Shown one piece after another: positions 24,432 to 32,101 of a stretch of 32,610 nt of DNA. How positions within the stretch are numbered: the stretch's first letter is position 1; every line of letters starts with the position of its first letter. The notes under the pieces are model-generated. The model was given only the letters and a program-made list of their open reading frames with translations, was not told the DNA's origin and ran no database searches. The position numbers and the translations under genes were made by a program. This stretch comes from Actinomadura logoneensis (GTDB lineage Bacteria > Actinomycetota > Actinomycetes > Streptosporangiales > Streptosporangiaceae), in assembly GCF_003428695.1 (NCBI RefSeq), contig NZ_QURH01000332.1, forward strand, positions 1 to 32,610, in the 5' to 3' direction.

Positions 24432-25301
24432 ATGGGGGTTTGGGCTGACCAGCCGTCGTTGTTCGGACCTGATCCTGATGAGCCGCTGGTCAAACCCGCC
24501 GGGACGTCGCTGATCCCCATGCGGGTGATGATCACGGTGAAGGCGGCGCCGAATCCGTCGCAGGTGTACGGCGAGACGGTGTGCGTGGCCGGAATCCGCC
24601 TGGACACCGACCGGCCGCAGTGGGTGCGGCTGTATCCGATCAACTTCCGGGCGTTGGAGGACGAGAGGCAGTTCCGCAAGTACGACGTGGTGAAGTTGCG
24701 GGCGCGTCCCAGTTCGCGCGACCCGCGGCCGGAGAGTTTCCGGCCCGAGCTGGGCAGTGTGGTCGGTGATGGCCGGATGAGCACCTGGGAGCGGCGGCGG
24801 CCGTTCGTGGTGGACCTGGTGAACAAGTCGATGTGCCAGGTTTTCCAGGACGCTCGGGACGGACGGCCCGGCAGTGTGGCCTCCATGGCGGCGATCCGTC
24901 CCCGCAAGGTGCAGGACCTGGAGATACGGCCGCATCCGGGATGGAGTCCGGCGGAGAAAAAGAAGATCGACGCCTATGTGCGGCAACTCGCCTTGGACGA
25001 GGACGGGCCCCGCACGCCGCTGCAGGCGCCCCGGTTCAAGGGCTGGTACCGGTACCTGTGCCAGTCGCCCGACTGTAAGGGGCACCTGCAGGGCCTGTAC
25101 GACTGGGAGTTCGTCCGGTTGCAGCGCCGCCTGACCGGCCTGGACGATGCCGAGGCGATCGCGGAGCTGCGGTCGAAGTTTCTGGACACCATGTGCGCGC
25201 CGGACCGCGAGACCGTGTTCTACGTCGGCAACATGCAGAAACGCATGTCCTCGTTCATCATCGGCGGGGTCTTCTACCCGCCTGTCGGAACGCGGCGCTA
25301 G
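24432..25301 (+). CDS. conserved protein of unknown function, partner of a DUF488 protein
   Basis: A 289-aa protein. The N-terminal half has MRVMITVKAAPNPSQVYGET, VCVAGI, WVRLYPINFRAL, FRKYDVVKL and DPRPESFRPE. I remember this pattern (TVK-P-S-YxETVC-AGI ... WVRLYP-FR ... RPES-RP) from widespread uncharacterised bacterial proteins, but no function is known to me. Further on, CQSPDCKGHLQGLYDWEF could be a metal site or the core of a nucleic-acid-binding fold. The ATG at 24432 has AGGGAG 7 nt upstream. It is convergent with a DUF488 gene and their stop codons overlap. Codon use is GC-rich but less extreme than in the backbone. Confidence 0.8.
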   Translation: MGVWADQPSLFGPDPDEPLVKPAGTSLIPMRVMITVKAAPNPSQVYGETVCVAGIRLDTDRPQWVRLYPINFRALEDERQFRKYDVVKLRARPSSRDPRPESFRPELGSVVGDGRMSTWERRRPFVVDLVNKSMCQVFQDARDGRPGSVASMAAIRPRKVQDLEIRPHPGWSPAEKKKIDAYVRQLALDEDGPRTPLQAPRFKGWYRYLCQSPDCKGHLQGLYDWEFVRLQRRLTGLDDAEAIAELRSKFLDTMCAPDRETVFYVGNMQKRMSSFIIGGVFYPPVGTRR

Positions 25302-25753
25302 ACGCGCATGTGCTCCTGGAGGACGGTCTGGACGACGTCGCGGTGGCAGTGGCGCTGGTCGGCCTCGAAGCACAGCAGCGCCACCCGGCGTTCCTTGGCC
25401 AGTGCCGCGATCGCGGCGAGCTGTTGGCGGGCGGGTGCGGTGTCGATGTGGGAGGCGTAGCGGGCCTTGGCCTCGTCCAACTCGGTTGGGCCCGCGGCGA
25501 ATCCGGGCCGGTTGTCCTTGGGGTTGCCCAGCTCGCGCATGTGCAGGTAGTCGATCCCGGCGTCGGCGAGCGCGGCGGCCAGGGCGCGCTTGGAAAAACC
25601 GCGCTTGCGGGAGATCGGCGTCAACCGGACGTCCACCACCGTGCCGACTCCTTCGGTGGCCAGCCGGTCCAGGAAGGAGTCCAGGTCGTGGCCCTGGTAG
25701 CCCAGGCCGGTGACGCCATTCAGCGGGATGGGACTCTCGTGGGGGCTGAGCAT
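25298..25753 (-). CDS. DUF488 family protein
   Basis: A protein of about 151 aa with the DUF488 pattern: GYQGHDLDSFLDRL near the start, VVDVRLTPISRKRGFSKRAL, YLHMRELGNPKDNRP, and RVALLCFEADQRHCHRDVV near the end, with the conserved Cys and the CHR motif. The function of this family is unknown; the Cys/His/Arg residues suggest a small catalytic or nucleotide-related site. ATG 25753 and GTG 25762 are both possible starts and neither has a clear ribosome binding site. Its TAG and the TAG of the convergent 289-aa gene share the palindrome CTAG, so the two coding regions overlap by 4 bp. This pairing suggests a functional module. Confidence 0.82.
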   Translation of the reverse strand: MLSPHESPIPLNGVTGLGYQGHDLDSFLDRLATEGVGTVVDVRLTPISRKRGFSKRALAAALADAGIDYLHMRELGNPKDNRPGFAAGPTELDEAKARYASHIDTAPARQQLAAIAALAKERRVALLCFEADQRHCHRDVVQTVLQEHMRV

Positions 25754-25847
25754 GCCGCCCACTTTTCCATCGGACGGCCGACCGAGGCGCCGGTTGCCGC
25801 GCGTTCGTTACCCCGCACCGGTGAAGTGCGGGGTCCCGGGCCGCCTC

Positions 25848-26483
25848 CTACCTGATCCTCCTGGTGTAGACGACGCGGTCGGCGAGGCGTTCCTTCTGGC
25901 CGGGCGGGGTGAAGTAGAGGTCGAAGGTGGGATGGCCGTTTCGCGGGAGGCTGATGACGGTGCGCATGGGGATGGTCTTGCCGTAGTAGCGGGGTCCGAG
26001 CAGGCCGGGGTCGGTGAATTCGCCGGGAATGGAGAGGACGGACGGTGTTCCGGTGACCGGCTTTCCCCTGTACGTCATCGCGACCGGAGTGACGCTGTCG
26101 AACGTCGTCCATTCGTACCGGCGGTCGATGTTGGAGAAGCCGAGGATGCCGAGCCGGTAGTAGTGGTTGCCGGCGAGGGTCCCTTCGGTCCTCTCCTCCA
26201 GGAAACGTCCTCCGGTCTTTCCGATCCAGCGCGTTCGGACGGTGATGTCGCGCGAGACGACCGGCTTTCCGCCACCCAGGATGTAGTTGGTCTTGACCGC
26301 CTTCCACGTCCCGACCAGCGGGTCGAGGCGACGGTGGTACGGGCCGGGATCGAGGACGCCGGACGGGGCGGCGGCGTCCCGCCGGGGCGCGGTGGCCGGG
26401 GACGGGACGGATGCGCCCGCCGCACCGGCCAACCCGGTGACGAGGACGACCGCGGCGACCGGAACGGACAGTTTCTTCATCAT
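25848..26483 (-). CDS. secreted protein, DUF1579-like
   Basis: A 211-aa protein with a signal peptide (MMKKLSVPVAAVVLVTGLAG, cleavage probably after an Ala near residue 25-27). The mature part begins with LDPLVGTWKAVKTNYILGG and continues through RTRWIGKTGGRFLEERTEG and YYRLGILGFSNIDRRYEW. This is the pattern of DUF1579/lipocalin-like beta-barrel proteins of unknown function. The ATG at 26483 is preferred because GGAG lies 8 nt upstream; a GTG at 26492 is in frame. It lies 54 nt downstream of the NmrA-like gene and is probably the last gene of a three-gene operon. Confidence 0.78.
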   Translation of the reverse strand: MMKKLSVPVAAVVLVTGLAGAAGASVPSPATAPRRDAAAPSGVLDPGPYHRRLDPLVGTWKAVKTNYILGGGKPVVSRDITVRTRWIGKTGGRFLEERTEGTLAGNHYYRLGILGFSNIDRRYEWTTFDSVTPVAMTYRGKPVTGTPSVLSIPGEFTDPGLLGPRYYGKTIPMRTVISLPRNGHPTFDLYFTPPGQKERLADRVVYTRRIR

Positions 26484-26537
26484 GCTTCGCACTCCGTTGA
26501 AAAGATGAGGACGACCGACTGCACGTCGTCAAAAAGG

Positions 26538-27365
26538 TCAGCGGAACGACTCCGCGTGGGCCGCCGCCCATTGCGCGAAAGTCCGGGGCGGACGTCCGGT
26601 CACCTCTTGGACGTCCGGCTGCACCTTGGATTCGTCGAGAAAACCGTCGGTGTAAAAACGGAAGAAGGCGTCGACGTACTCGGCCGGCATGTTCTCCGCC
26701 ATTTCGGTTCGCGCCTCTTCCTCCGTCAGTCCCACACAGCGCAGGTCTCGGCCGAGCACCTCGGAGAGGACGGCGACCTGGTCGGAAGGCAGCAAGGGCT
26801 CCGGGCCGGTCAGTTCGTAGACGCGTCCCTCGTGGCCGTCGCCGGTCAGCGCCGCCGCGGCGACGGCCGCGATGTCCCGCGGGTCGATGCACGCGGTCGC
26901 CGCGTCAGCGAACGGCACGCGCACCGTGTCACCCGTCCGGAGCTGGGGCGCCCAGCGCAGCGCGTTCGACATGAAGGCGCGCGGACGCAGGAGCGTCCAG
27001 GTCAGCCCGGACGCGCGGACGGCCCGTTCGGACAGCGTCATGTACCGGGACACCGCGTTGCTCATGTCCTCCAGCGCGGCCGATCCGCCGGACAGCAGCA
27101 CCACATGCCGCACGCCCGCGTCCCGCGCCCGGGCCAGCAAGCCCGGCATGTCCGCATATCCCGGCAGCAAGAACAGTCCACGGACCCGCTCGAAGGCCTC
27201 GCTCAGCGAGCCGGGATCGTTCAGGTCGCCGAGGACGGGCCGGGCTCCGTCCGGCAACCGGGCGTCCGGACGCCGGACCAGCGCCGAGACCGGGGCGCCC
27301 GTCGCGAGCAGCACGCGGGTCAGCTCCGTGCCGACATTGCCCGTCGCGCCTGTGACCAGGAACAT
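26538..27365 (-). CDS. NmrA-like NAD(P)-binding oxidoreductase/regulator
   Basis: A 275-aa atypical short-chain dehydrogenase. The N-terminus has the dinucleotide motif VTGATGNVG (about residues 4-12), then ALVRRPDARLPDG, a GDLNDPGSL acidic motif, and VVLLSGGSA. TWTLLRPRAFMSNAL follows, and the lack of a clear YxxxK catalytic pair points to the NmrA/NAD-sensor-type branch rather than an active dehydrogenase. The start ATG 27365 has a very good AGGAGG 4 nt upstream, which itself overlaps the stop of the preceding gene, so the two are coupled. Substrate or partner is unknown. Confidence 0.85.
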   Translation of the reverse strand: MFLVTGATGNVGTELTRVLLATGAPVSALVRRPDARLPDGARPVLGDLNDPGSLSEAFERVRGLFLLPGYADMPGLLARARDAGVRHVVLLSGGSAALEDMSNAVSRYMTLSERAVRASGLTWTLLRPRAFMSNALRWAPQLRTGDTVRVPFADAATACIDPRDIAAVAAAALTGDGHEGRVYELTGPEPLLPSDQVAVLSEVLGRDLRCVGLTEEEARTEMAENMPAEYVDAFFRFYTDGFLDESKVQPDVQEVTGRPPRTFAQWAAAHAESFR

Positions 27366-27373
27366 CGTTCCTC

Positions 27374-27778
27374 CTAGAGTTCTCGGATGAGCCCGGCCGC
27401 CAGCGCGACGAGCGCGACGGCGATCGCGAGTGCCCCGATCCGGGTCAGCGTCGTCCCGAACGAGCGCGCGCCGGCTCGGCCGATCCCGAGGTGGACGAAG
27501 AACCCGCCCGACTGGGCCAGCACGCCGCCGAGCAGAACCGTGCCGAACGTCCATTCCAGGCCGTCGGAGTACCGGGCGCGGGGCAGGTAGAGGAAGTAGG
27601 CCAGCGTCAGCACCAGCAGGACGCCGGCGTGCGCGTGTCCGGCGCGGAAGAAGCGTTCGCGCAGCTCACCCAGCCTGTCGTGGTCCGTCGTGACGAACTT
27701 CAGCAGCGCGTGGCCGCCGAATTCGACCGTGACGATCGCCAGGAGCGCCACGATCGGCAGCACCTCGACCGGTTCCAT
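27374..27778 (-). CDS. four-helix membrane protein
   Basis: A 134-aa protein with about four membrane helices: LPIVALLAIVTVEFGGHALL, AGVLLVLTLAYFLYL, FGTVLLGGVLAQSGGFFVHL and IGALAIAVALVALAAGLI. A charged DHDRLGELRERFFRAGHAHA loop with several His follows the first helix and could bind metal or haem. No family is recognised. The ATG at 27778 is the likely start; a GGGCGG-like sequence lies upstream. It is the first gene of the operon with the NmrA-like protein (8 nt gap) and the secreted protein. It is divergent from the histidine kinase; the 222-bp gap presumably holds both promoters. Confidence 0.7.
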   Translation of the reverse strand: MEPVEVLPIVALLAIVTVEFGGHALLKFVTTDHDRLGELRERFFRAGHAHAGVLLVLTLAYFLYLPRARYSDGLEWTFGTVLLGGVLAQSGGFFVHLGIGRAGARSFGTTLTRIGALAIAVALVALAAGLIREL

Positions 27779-28000
27779 CAGACGCCGCCCACCCCGGACG
27801 GTGCGACCGTCCCCGCCGCGCGCCCCGCCGTGCACTTCCTCGCCCGTCCCTCCGGGCGCCCTCTCGCGCTTCCCATCCCGTTCCCCTTCGCAGCGAGTGA
27901 TCGTTTCTGGCGATCGCGATGCTCGCAGCGGGCCGGACGGACCCGATAGTGTCCGCTGTCACCGGCTGGATATGCATTTGTCACGGTCTCGGGGAGGCGT

Positions 28001-29899
28001 GTGGAGCGGTCTTCCGACGCCCCGCCGCCGTGGCCGGTCTGCGGAATGCTGTGGGCGTCCCTCGGCGTCCTCTTCGCCGTCCGGGCCACGGCCGGGTTCG
28101 ACGGCGGCTGGGGACCGCCCGGCGTGCTCCTCGCCGCCACCTCGTATCCGCCGCTCATCGCGCTCCTGGCGCTGCGCCGCGGGCCCACCGTCCGCTACGC
28201 GCTGCTGGCCTGTGTCGTGCTGCTCTACCTCGTGCCGTTCCCGATCCTCGGATGGCAGTGGGAGTGGATGCCGTGGACGGTCGCCGCCGCCGTCCTCTGC
28301 GCGCTCCCCACACGCTGGGCCTGGCCGCTGTTCGTGTTGGTGGTGGCCGCGACCGGGCTGGCGTACACGCTGACCGGCAGCACGGGCGCCGAGGCCGTCG
28401 CCCGCATGGTCGTCGTGGCGGACGACGGTCTCATCGTGTTCGGGGAGGCCGCGCTGGTCGGAACCGTCATCCGGCTGTCCGCCGCGCGGGAGGAGCTGGC
28501 CCGCCTCGCGCTGGCGCGCGAACGCCTGCGGCTGGACGGCGAGCTCCGGGACGCGCTGGGCGGACGGCTCCAGGCGATCGCCTTCCGGATGCGCAAGGCG
28601 GTCCGCGAGGACGCCCCGCACGCGCGGCACGACATACGCGAGGCGGCGGAGCTCGCCCGCCGCACGCTGGCCGACATCCGGGCCACGGCCGCCGCCTACC
28701 GCGCCGGTCCCCTCCCCCTGAGCCCGACGCCGGTCGAGTCGCCGCGCCCGGCACGGCGCGTGCTGCTCGCGGTGCTCGTCATCCAGTGCGTCCTCGTGCT
28801 GACGAACCTCTCCATCTACGAGGACCTGGGACTCACCCACGTCGGGCCGCTGAAAGTCACGCTCGCGGTGCTCGGCCTGTGCGCGATCGTCGTCCTGCAG
28901 ACGCTGCCGCAGACCCGTGCCGTCTTCGCGGCCCAGGCGCTGCTGATCGTGCTGCCCATCTTCGTCGTCCACATCACCTGGGACCGGCTGCTGAGCTTCT
29001 TCACCGGCGCGCTGCTGCTCCGGGTCCGCCGCCCGTACTCGTGGGCGCTCGTCGGCGTGGTGCTGGCCGCCCATCTGGCGCTGCTCCGCCACGAGGGCAG
29101 GTGGGCGCTGCCCAACGACCTCGCGGCCATCGGCGGGCACGTGCTGCTCATGTGGCTGGTGTACTCGCTCGGCCGTCTCACCGCGCTGGCGGACGTGCTC
29201 GAACGGGCCCGCCACGACCTCGCCGAGAGCGCGGTACGGCGGGAGCGCACCCGGATCGCCCGCGACCTGCACGACGTCCTCGGCTCCAGTCTCTCGGCCG
29301 TCGCGCTCAAGGGGGAGCTCGCCGAACGCCTCCTCGACACCGCCCCGGAGCGGGCCAGGGCCGAGCTCGCGTCCCTCGGCCCGATGGCGGAACGGGCGAT
29401 CGCCGAACTGGACGCCATCGTCGTCGACCGCGTCGAGCTCACGCTGACGAGCGAGATCGACGCGGCCCGCCGGATGCTGGAGTCCGCCGGCGTCGAGACG
29501 ACCGTGGACGTGGAGTGCGCGCCGCCGCCGGCCGCGATCGACACCGCGCTGGCCGTCGTCCTGCGCGAGACCGTCACCAACGTCCTCCGCCACAGCCGGG
29601 CCGCGACCTGCGAGATCACCATCTCGGAGAGCGCGGGCACCGTCCGGCTCCACGTCCTCAACGACGGAGCCGTCGCCGAGAGTGGGACGGACGCGGAACG
29701 GAACGCCCCGGCGGAGGACCCGAGGCGGGGCACCGGGCTCGCCAACCTGGCGCAGCGCACCGGGGGACGGCTCACGGCCGGGCACCGCCCCGGCGGCCGG
29801 TTCGAGGTGACCGCCGAGTTCCGGTCAGATCCAGTCGGACTCCGTCGCGATCCGGATGGCGTCGACCCGGTTCCGGGCGCCCAGCTTGGTGACCGCTGA
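28001..29899 (+). CDS. double-sensor histidine kinase (HisKA_3 type)
   Basis: A 632-aa membrane kinase. Two similar halves are visible. Half one has about five membrane helices (residues 12-165) and a dimerisation-like coiled coil, ERLRLDGELRDALGGRLQAI (about 173-192), in which the phospho-His is replaced by Arg; no ATPase domain follows. Half two has about five more helices (about 250-400) and a complete core, RTRIARDLHDVLGSSLSAVA with His424, then a HATPase_c domain (N box RETVTNVLRHS near 527, G box GTGLANL near 577). The catalytic half is of the DesK/NarX type. GTG 28001 has GGGGAGG 3 nt upstream. The last 25 codons overlap the response regulator gene on the other strand. The signal is unknown. 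Confidence 0.88.
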   Translation: MERSSDAPPPWPVCGMLWASLGVLFAVRATAGFDGGWGPPGVLLAATSYPPLIALLALRRGPTVRYALLACVVLLYLVPFPILGWQWEWMPWTVAAAVLCALPTRWAWPLFVLVVAATGLAYTLTGSTGAEAVARMVVVADDGLIVFGEAALVGTVIRLSAAREELARLALARERLRLDGELRDALGGRLQAIAFRMRKAVREDAPHARHDIREAAELARRTLADIRATAAAYRAGPLPLSPTPVESPRPARRVLLAVLVIQCVLVLTNLSIYEDLGLTHVGPLKVTLAVLGLCAIVVLQTLPQTRAVFAAQALLIVLPIFVVHITWDRLLSFFTGALLLRVRRPYSWALVGVVLAAHLALLRHEGRWALPNDLAAIGGHVLLMWLVYSLGRLTALADVLERARHDLAESAVRRERTRIARDLHDVLGSSLSAVALKGELAERLLDTAPERARAELASLGPMAERAIAELDAIVVDRVELTLTSEIDAARRMLESAGVETTVDVECAPPPAAIDTALAVVLRETVTNVLRHSRAATCEITISESAGTVRLHVLNDGAVAESGTDAERNAPAEDPRRGTGLANLAQRTGGRLTAGHRPGGRFEVTAEFRSDPVGLRRDPDGVDPVPGAQLGDR

Positions 29900-30430
29900 G
29901 CTCAGGTAGTTCCGGACGGTGCCGTAGGTGAGGAAGAGCCGCTCGGCGATCTGCGCCGGATGCGCGCCCGTCGCCGACATGCGCAGCACCTCGGTCTCCC
30001 GCTGGGTGAGCGGGCTCTCGGGCGCCTGGAGCGCGGCGAGCGCCAGCGCCTGGTCCACCACGCGCCCGCCGCCGGCGACCGTCCGGATCGCGGCCACGAG
30101 GTCCGCCTGCCGGATGTCCTTGGCGACGAACGCGTCCACCCGCGCGCCGAGCGCCCTGCGCAACGTGCCCGGCTTGGTGATCGCCGTCAGGATGAGGACG
30201 CGGCACCCGGGTGACCGCACCCGCAGTTCGGCCGCCGCTGCGATGCCGTCCATCCCGGGCAGCCCGATGTCGATCACGGCCACGTCCACCCGGTGCTCCA
30301 GCGCCGCGGGCACGATGTCCTCGCCCGCCGCGACCTCGGCCACCACCTCGATGTCGCTCTCCAACGACAGCAACCCGACGAGCGCCTCGCGGAGAATGGT
30401 CATGTCCTCCGCGACGAGAACTCTGATCAC
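29825..30430 (-). CDS. NarL/DesR-type response regulator
   Basis: A 201-aa regulator. The receiver domain has acidic residues Glu8-Asp9, phospho-acceptor Asp54 (VIDIGLPGMDG), Thr82 and Lys104. The C-terminal LuxR-type helix-turn-helix has PLTQRETEVLRMSATGAHPA and LTYGTVRNYLSSAVTKLGAR. The start GTG 30430 has GGAG 5 nt upstream; an upstream extension in frame has no such site and does not look like protein. It should be the partner of the double-sensor kinase, which it meets tail to tail with a 75-bp overlap. An array of short palindromes lies upstream of it and could be its own operator. Confidence 0.9.
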   Translation of the reverse strand: MIRVLVAEDMTILREALVGLLSLESDIEVVAEVAAGEDIVPAALEHRVDVAVIDIGLPGMDGIAAAAELRVRSPGCRVLILTAITKPGTLRRALGARVDAFVAKDIRQADLVAAIRTVAGGGRVVDQALALAALQAPESPLTQRETEVLRMSATGAHPAQIAERLFLTYGTVRNYLSSAVTKLGARNRVDAIRIATESDWI

Positions 30431-30572
30431 GCCGTCTCCGAGCACCCACCCCGTCCGCCGGACGCGGCCGGTACGCCCACGCAGGATAGCCGCGCAGACC
30501 GCCCACCCGTTGGCCCAGCCGTCCGGCGGACCGGCCGCCCGGCCGTCGGGGCGGGCGCGCTTCACCGCTCAT

Positions 30573-30685
30573 CGCCGTCAACGACGAAAAAGTCGGTATC
30601 CGCCGTCAACGACGGGAAGCCGGGACCGCCGTCAACGACGGGAAGGCGGCATCCGCCGTCGACGACGGGAAGCCGGAACGCGGCC
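30573..30685. repeat. iteron-like array of short palindromic repeats
   Basis: Four units of 26-28 bp each begin with CGCCGTCAACGACG(G) or a one-base variant. The core CCGTCAACGACGG is a short palindrome (CCGTC/GACGG). The cores start at 30575, 30603, 30629 and 30656, so they lie about 2.5 helix turns apart. A degenerate fifth copy (CGCCGTCATCG) follows. The array lies between the response regulator start and the SUKH-like gene stop. The spacing and regularity suit cooperative protein binding, but a simple tandem duplication is also possible. Confidence 0.8.
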
Positions 30686-30755
30686 CCGCCGTCATCGTGG
30701 TGACCGACACCGCGGTCCGCCAACCCCGGGACGGCCCGCACCGGCGGTGGAACTG

Positions 30756-31298
30756 TCAGAGGTTCTCGAAGCGGACGGTGTAGGTCGCCTCGTAGACGCC
30801 GTGCGCGTCGTCGTGCCGGACCTTCGGCTGGTAGTCGGGCGCCGTGCGCTTCAGGGCGGCGCGGAGCCGGGCGACCAGCACGTCGCTCGGCGGCGGGGTG
30901 ATGCCGAGGCGGGCGAGGAGCTCGGCGCGGTACTCCGCGAAGTCGGGATCGTCCTCGGTCCACGACTCCTCGGCGTCCTCGACCGTCCCGCCGTAGTCGA
31001 GGTCGCGCCAGTACGGCAGCGCGGCGATGAGCGTGACGGCCTCGGTGAGGTCGGCGGCGATGAGCGCCGCGCCGCCCTCGGAGTCGGTGTAGAGGACGGG
31101 ACCGTCCACCCCGCCGCACAGGAAGTAGGTGCCGCCCGCGCCGTCCCCGGCGATCGGCGTCAGGGACATTCCCGACTCGAGGAACACCGCCTCCACCGGA
31201 TCGCGCTGCCGGAGGTCGAAATCGCACGGGTAGGTGAGCAGGTCGACGAGGTCTTGGTCGCCCTCGATCCGCCGGAGCAGGGCTTCGTTGTCGGACAT
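30756..31298 (-). CDS. SUKH/SMI1-KNR4-like protein
   Basis: A 180-aa protein with PCDFDLRQRDPVEAVFLE, SLTPIAGDGAGGTYFLCGG, VLYTDSEGGAALIAADLTEA and ALPYWRDLDYGG. The IAGDGAGGxYFL segment followed by an SEG-x-A motif is typical of SUKH proteins, many of which are immunity proteins against polymorphic toxins or nucleases. Others are general binding modules. No toxin gene is seen next to it, so an orphan immunity gene is possible. The start is ATG 31298, with AGGA 8 nt upstream; an ATG at 31307 is too close to it. Downstream lies the palindromic repeat array. Confidence 0.6.
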   Translation of the reverse strand: MSDNEALLRRIEGDQDLVDLLTYPCDFDLRQRDPVEAVFLESGMSLTPIAGDGAGGTYFLCGGVDGPVLYTDSEGGAALIAADLTEAVTLIAALPYWRDLDYGGTVEDAEESWTEDDPDFAEYRAELLARLGITPPPSDVLVARLRAALKRTAPDYQPKVRHDDAHGVYEATYTVRFENL

Positions 31299-31486
31299 GG
31301 CGCACATCCTGCCGGTCCGCTCCGACATCCACCCGCGTTCCGGTCGGTCGCGCTCCTGACCGGATGCGGCGAGTTCATGATCATCGGACGCGGGCCGGGG
31401 GTAGGCTGTGGGCAGCGGCGGGCGATCGCTCCGACGCGCGGGAAGCGGTGCGGGTTCCGGTGAGACGGGCCACAAAACCGCAGGTC

Positions 31487-31525
31487 AAAAATATCTTGCT
31501 GATTTCCCGCGGAGCGCCGTACGCT
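31487..31525 (+). promoter_or_regulatory. WhiB7-type promoter of the whiB7 leader
   Basis: TTGCTG (31496-31501) and TACGCT (31520-31525) form a -35/-10 pair with an 18-bp spacer. An AT-rich run, AAAAATATC (31487-31495), lies directly upstream of the -35 in otherwise GC-rich DNA. This AT patch next to the -35 is the known mark of WhiB7-activated promoters, where the AT-hook of WhiB7 touches the DNA. Transcription should begin near 31532, about 570 nt before whiB7. Autoregulation is the inferred role. Confidence 0.65.
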
Positions 31526-31607
31526 CGTGGACGAACATTCAGCAGTCGAACGACTGGATCTTGGTCCGGCGGTCGGCACGAGAACCCGAAAGGTGGTGTG
31601 TGGTCCG

Positions 31608-31985
31608 GTGAGCAACACGATCTCGATGAACGCGTGGCAGAGCGGGGCTGCCCCCTGCCCGGCGTTCTCGGCCGCCTATGCCGGCGCCGAAGCCGTTTCC
31701 GTCCGCACCGGACTCCTCGGTGTCGCGGCGAAACTCGGCGGCGGCGTCCAGCGGAAGATCGAGCGGTCCCTGATCGTCCTCGAGGGCTCCGGCCTGTTCG
31801 AGAACGGTCCGCGACTGCGCGGTCTGATGCAGCAGGTGTCCCGTGATGAGCAGGGGCGCAGTGTCTTCGCAGCCGATTTCGCGGAAGGCGCTCAGCGCAC
31901 CGCTCCGGCCACGACCCACGTGAACGTCACCTCCCCGGAGGGCGACGAGTCGGGTCCGTATCCCCGGAGGCGACGACCGGTCTAG
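31608..31985 (+). CDS. 125-aa leader ORF upstream of whiB7
   Basis: An ORF starting VSNTISMNAWQSGAAPCPAF with GC-biased codons for most of its length, more mixed near the end, which closes with PYPRRRRPV. I know no family for it. It lies wholly inside the inferred whiB7 leader, and its TAG falls inside a hairpin (31977-31996) just before the whiB7 terminator. It is therefore either a small gene co-transcribed with whiB7 or the regulatory leader peptide itself. The GTG start overlaps the TGA of a 16-codon TTG-start ORF (31561-31611) by 4 nt. AAAGGTGG is 11 nt upstream. The Trp-Pro-Trp motif that I recall from mycobacterial whiB7 leader peptides is absent. Confidence 0.55.
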   Translation: MSNTISMNAWQSGAAPCPAFSAAYAGAEAVSVRTGLLGVAAKLGGGVQRKIERSLIVLEGSGLFENGPRLRGLMQQVSRDEQGRSVFAADFAEGAQRTAPATTHVNVTSPEGDESGPYPRRRRPV

Positions 31986-31996
31986 AACCAGACCGG
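31977..31996 (+). promoter_or_regulatory. hairpin over the leader ORF stop codon
   Basis: CCGGTCT pairs with AGACCGG around the 6-nt loop AGAACC. The UAG of the leader ORF (31983-31985) lies at the loop edge, so a ribosome stalled or terminating there would keep the hairpin open. It precedes the intrinsic terminator by 10 nt, as an anti-terminator or pause hairpin would. Confidence 0.55.
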
Positions 31997-32006
31997 CGAG
32001 CCCCCG

Positions 32007-32047
32007 GGCCGCGGATTCCGACACCGGAATCCGCGGCCTTTCTCTTT
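32007..32047 (+). terminator. intrinsic terminator in the whiB7 leader (attenuator)
   Basis: A perfect 14-bp stem (GGCCGCGGATTCCG with CGGAATCCGCGGCC) around the loop ACAC is followed by TTTCTCTTT. This is the most classical intrinsic terminator in the window, and it stands about 55 nt before the whiB7 start rather than after a gene cluster. This is where known whiB7 attenuators lie. Confidence 0.9.
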
Positions 32048-32101
32048 GTCCAGACAGACCCGACGACACGAACCCGTTGAGATCCAACGAGAGGAACAAG
32101 G

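Noticed and set aside
27893..27926. Imperfect inverted repeat between the four-helix protein and the kinase (GATCG ... CGATC with outer GCGAG ... CTCGC)
   Set aside because: The arms are interrupted and unevenly spaced; it could be an operator, but chance is as likely.
30573..30685. CRISPR array
   Set aside because: Units are only 26-28 bp in total, there are no constant repeat plus unique spacer blocks, and no cas genes are near.
30562..30755. C-terminal extension of a minus-strand frame coding repeated LPVVDGG
   Set aside because: The repeat lies beyond the stop of the SUKH-like gene in another frame. It reflects the DNA repeats, not a protein.
31561..31611. 16-codon TTG ORF as the true whiB7 leader peptide
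   Set aside because: No ribosome binding site, and no Trp-Pro-Trp end. It remains possible, and is mentioned under the attenuator, but is not called.
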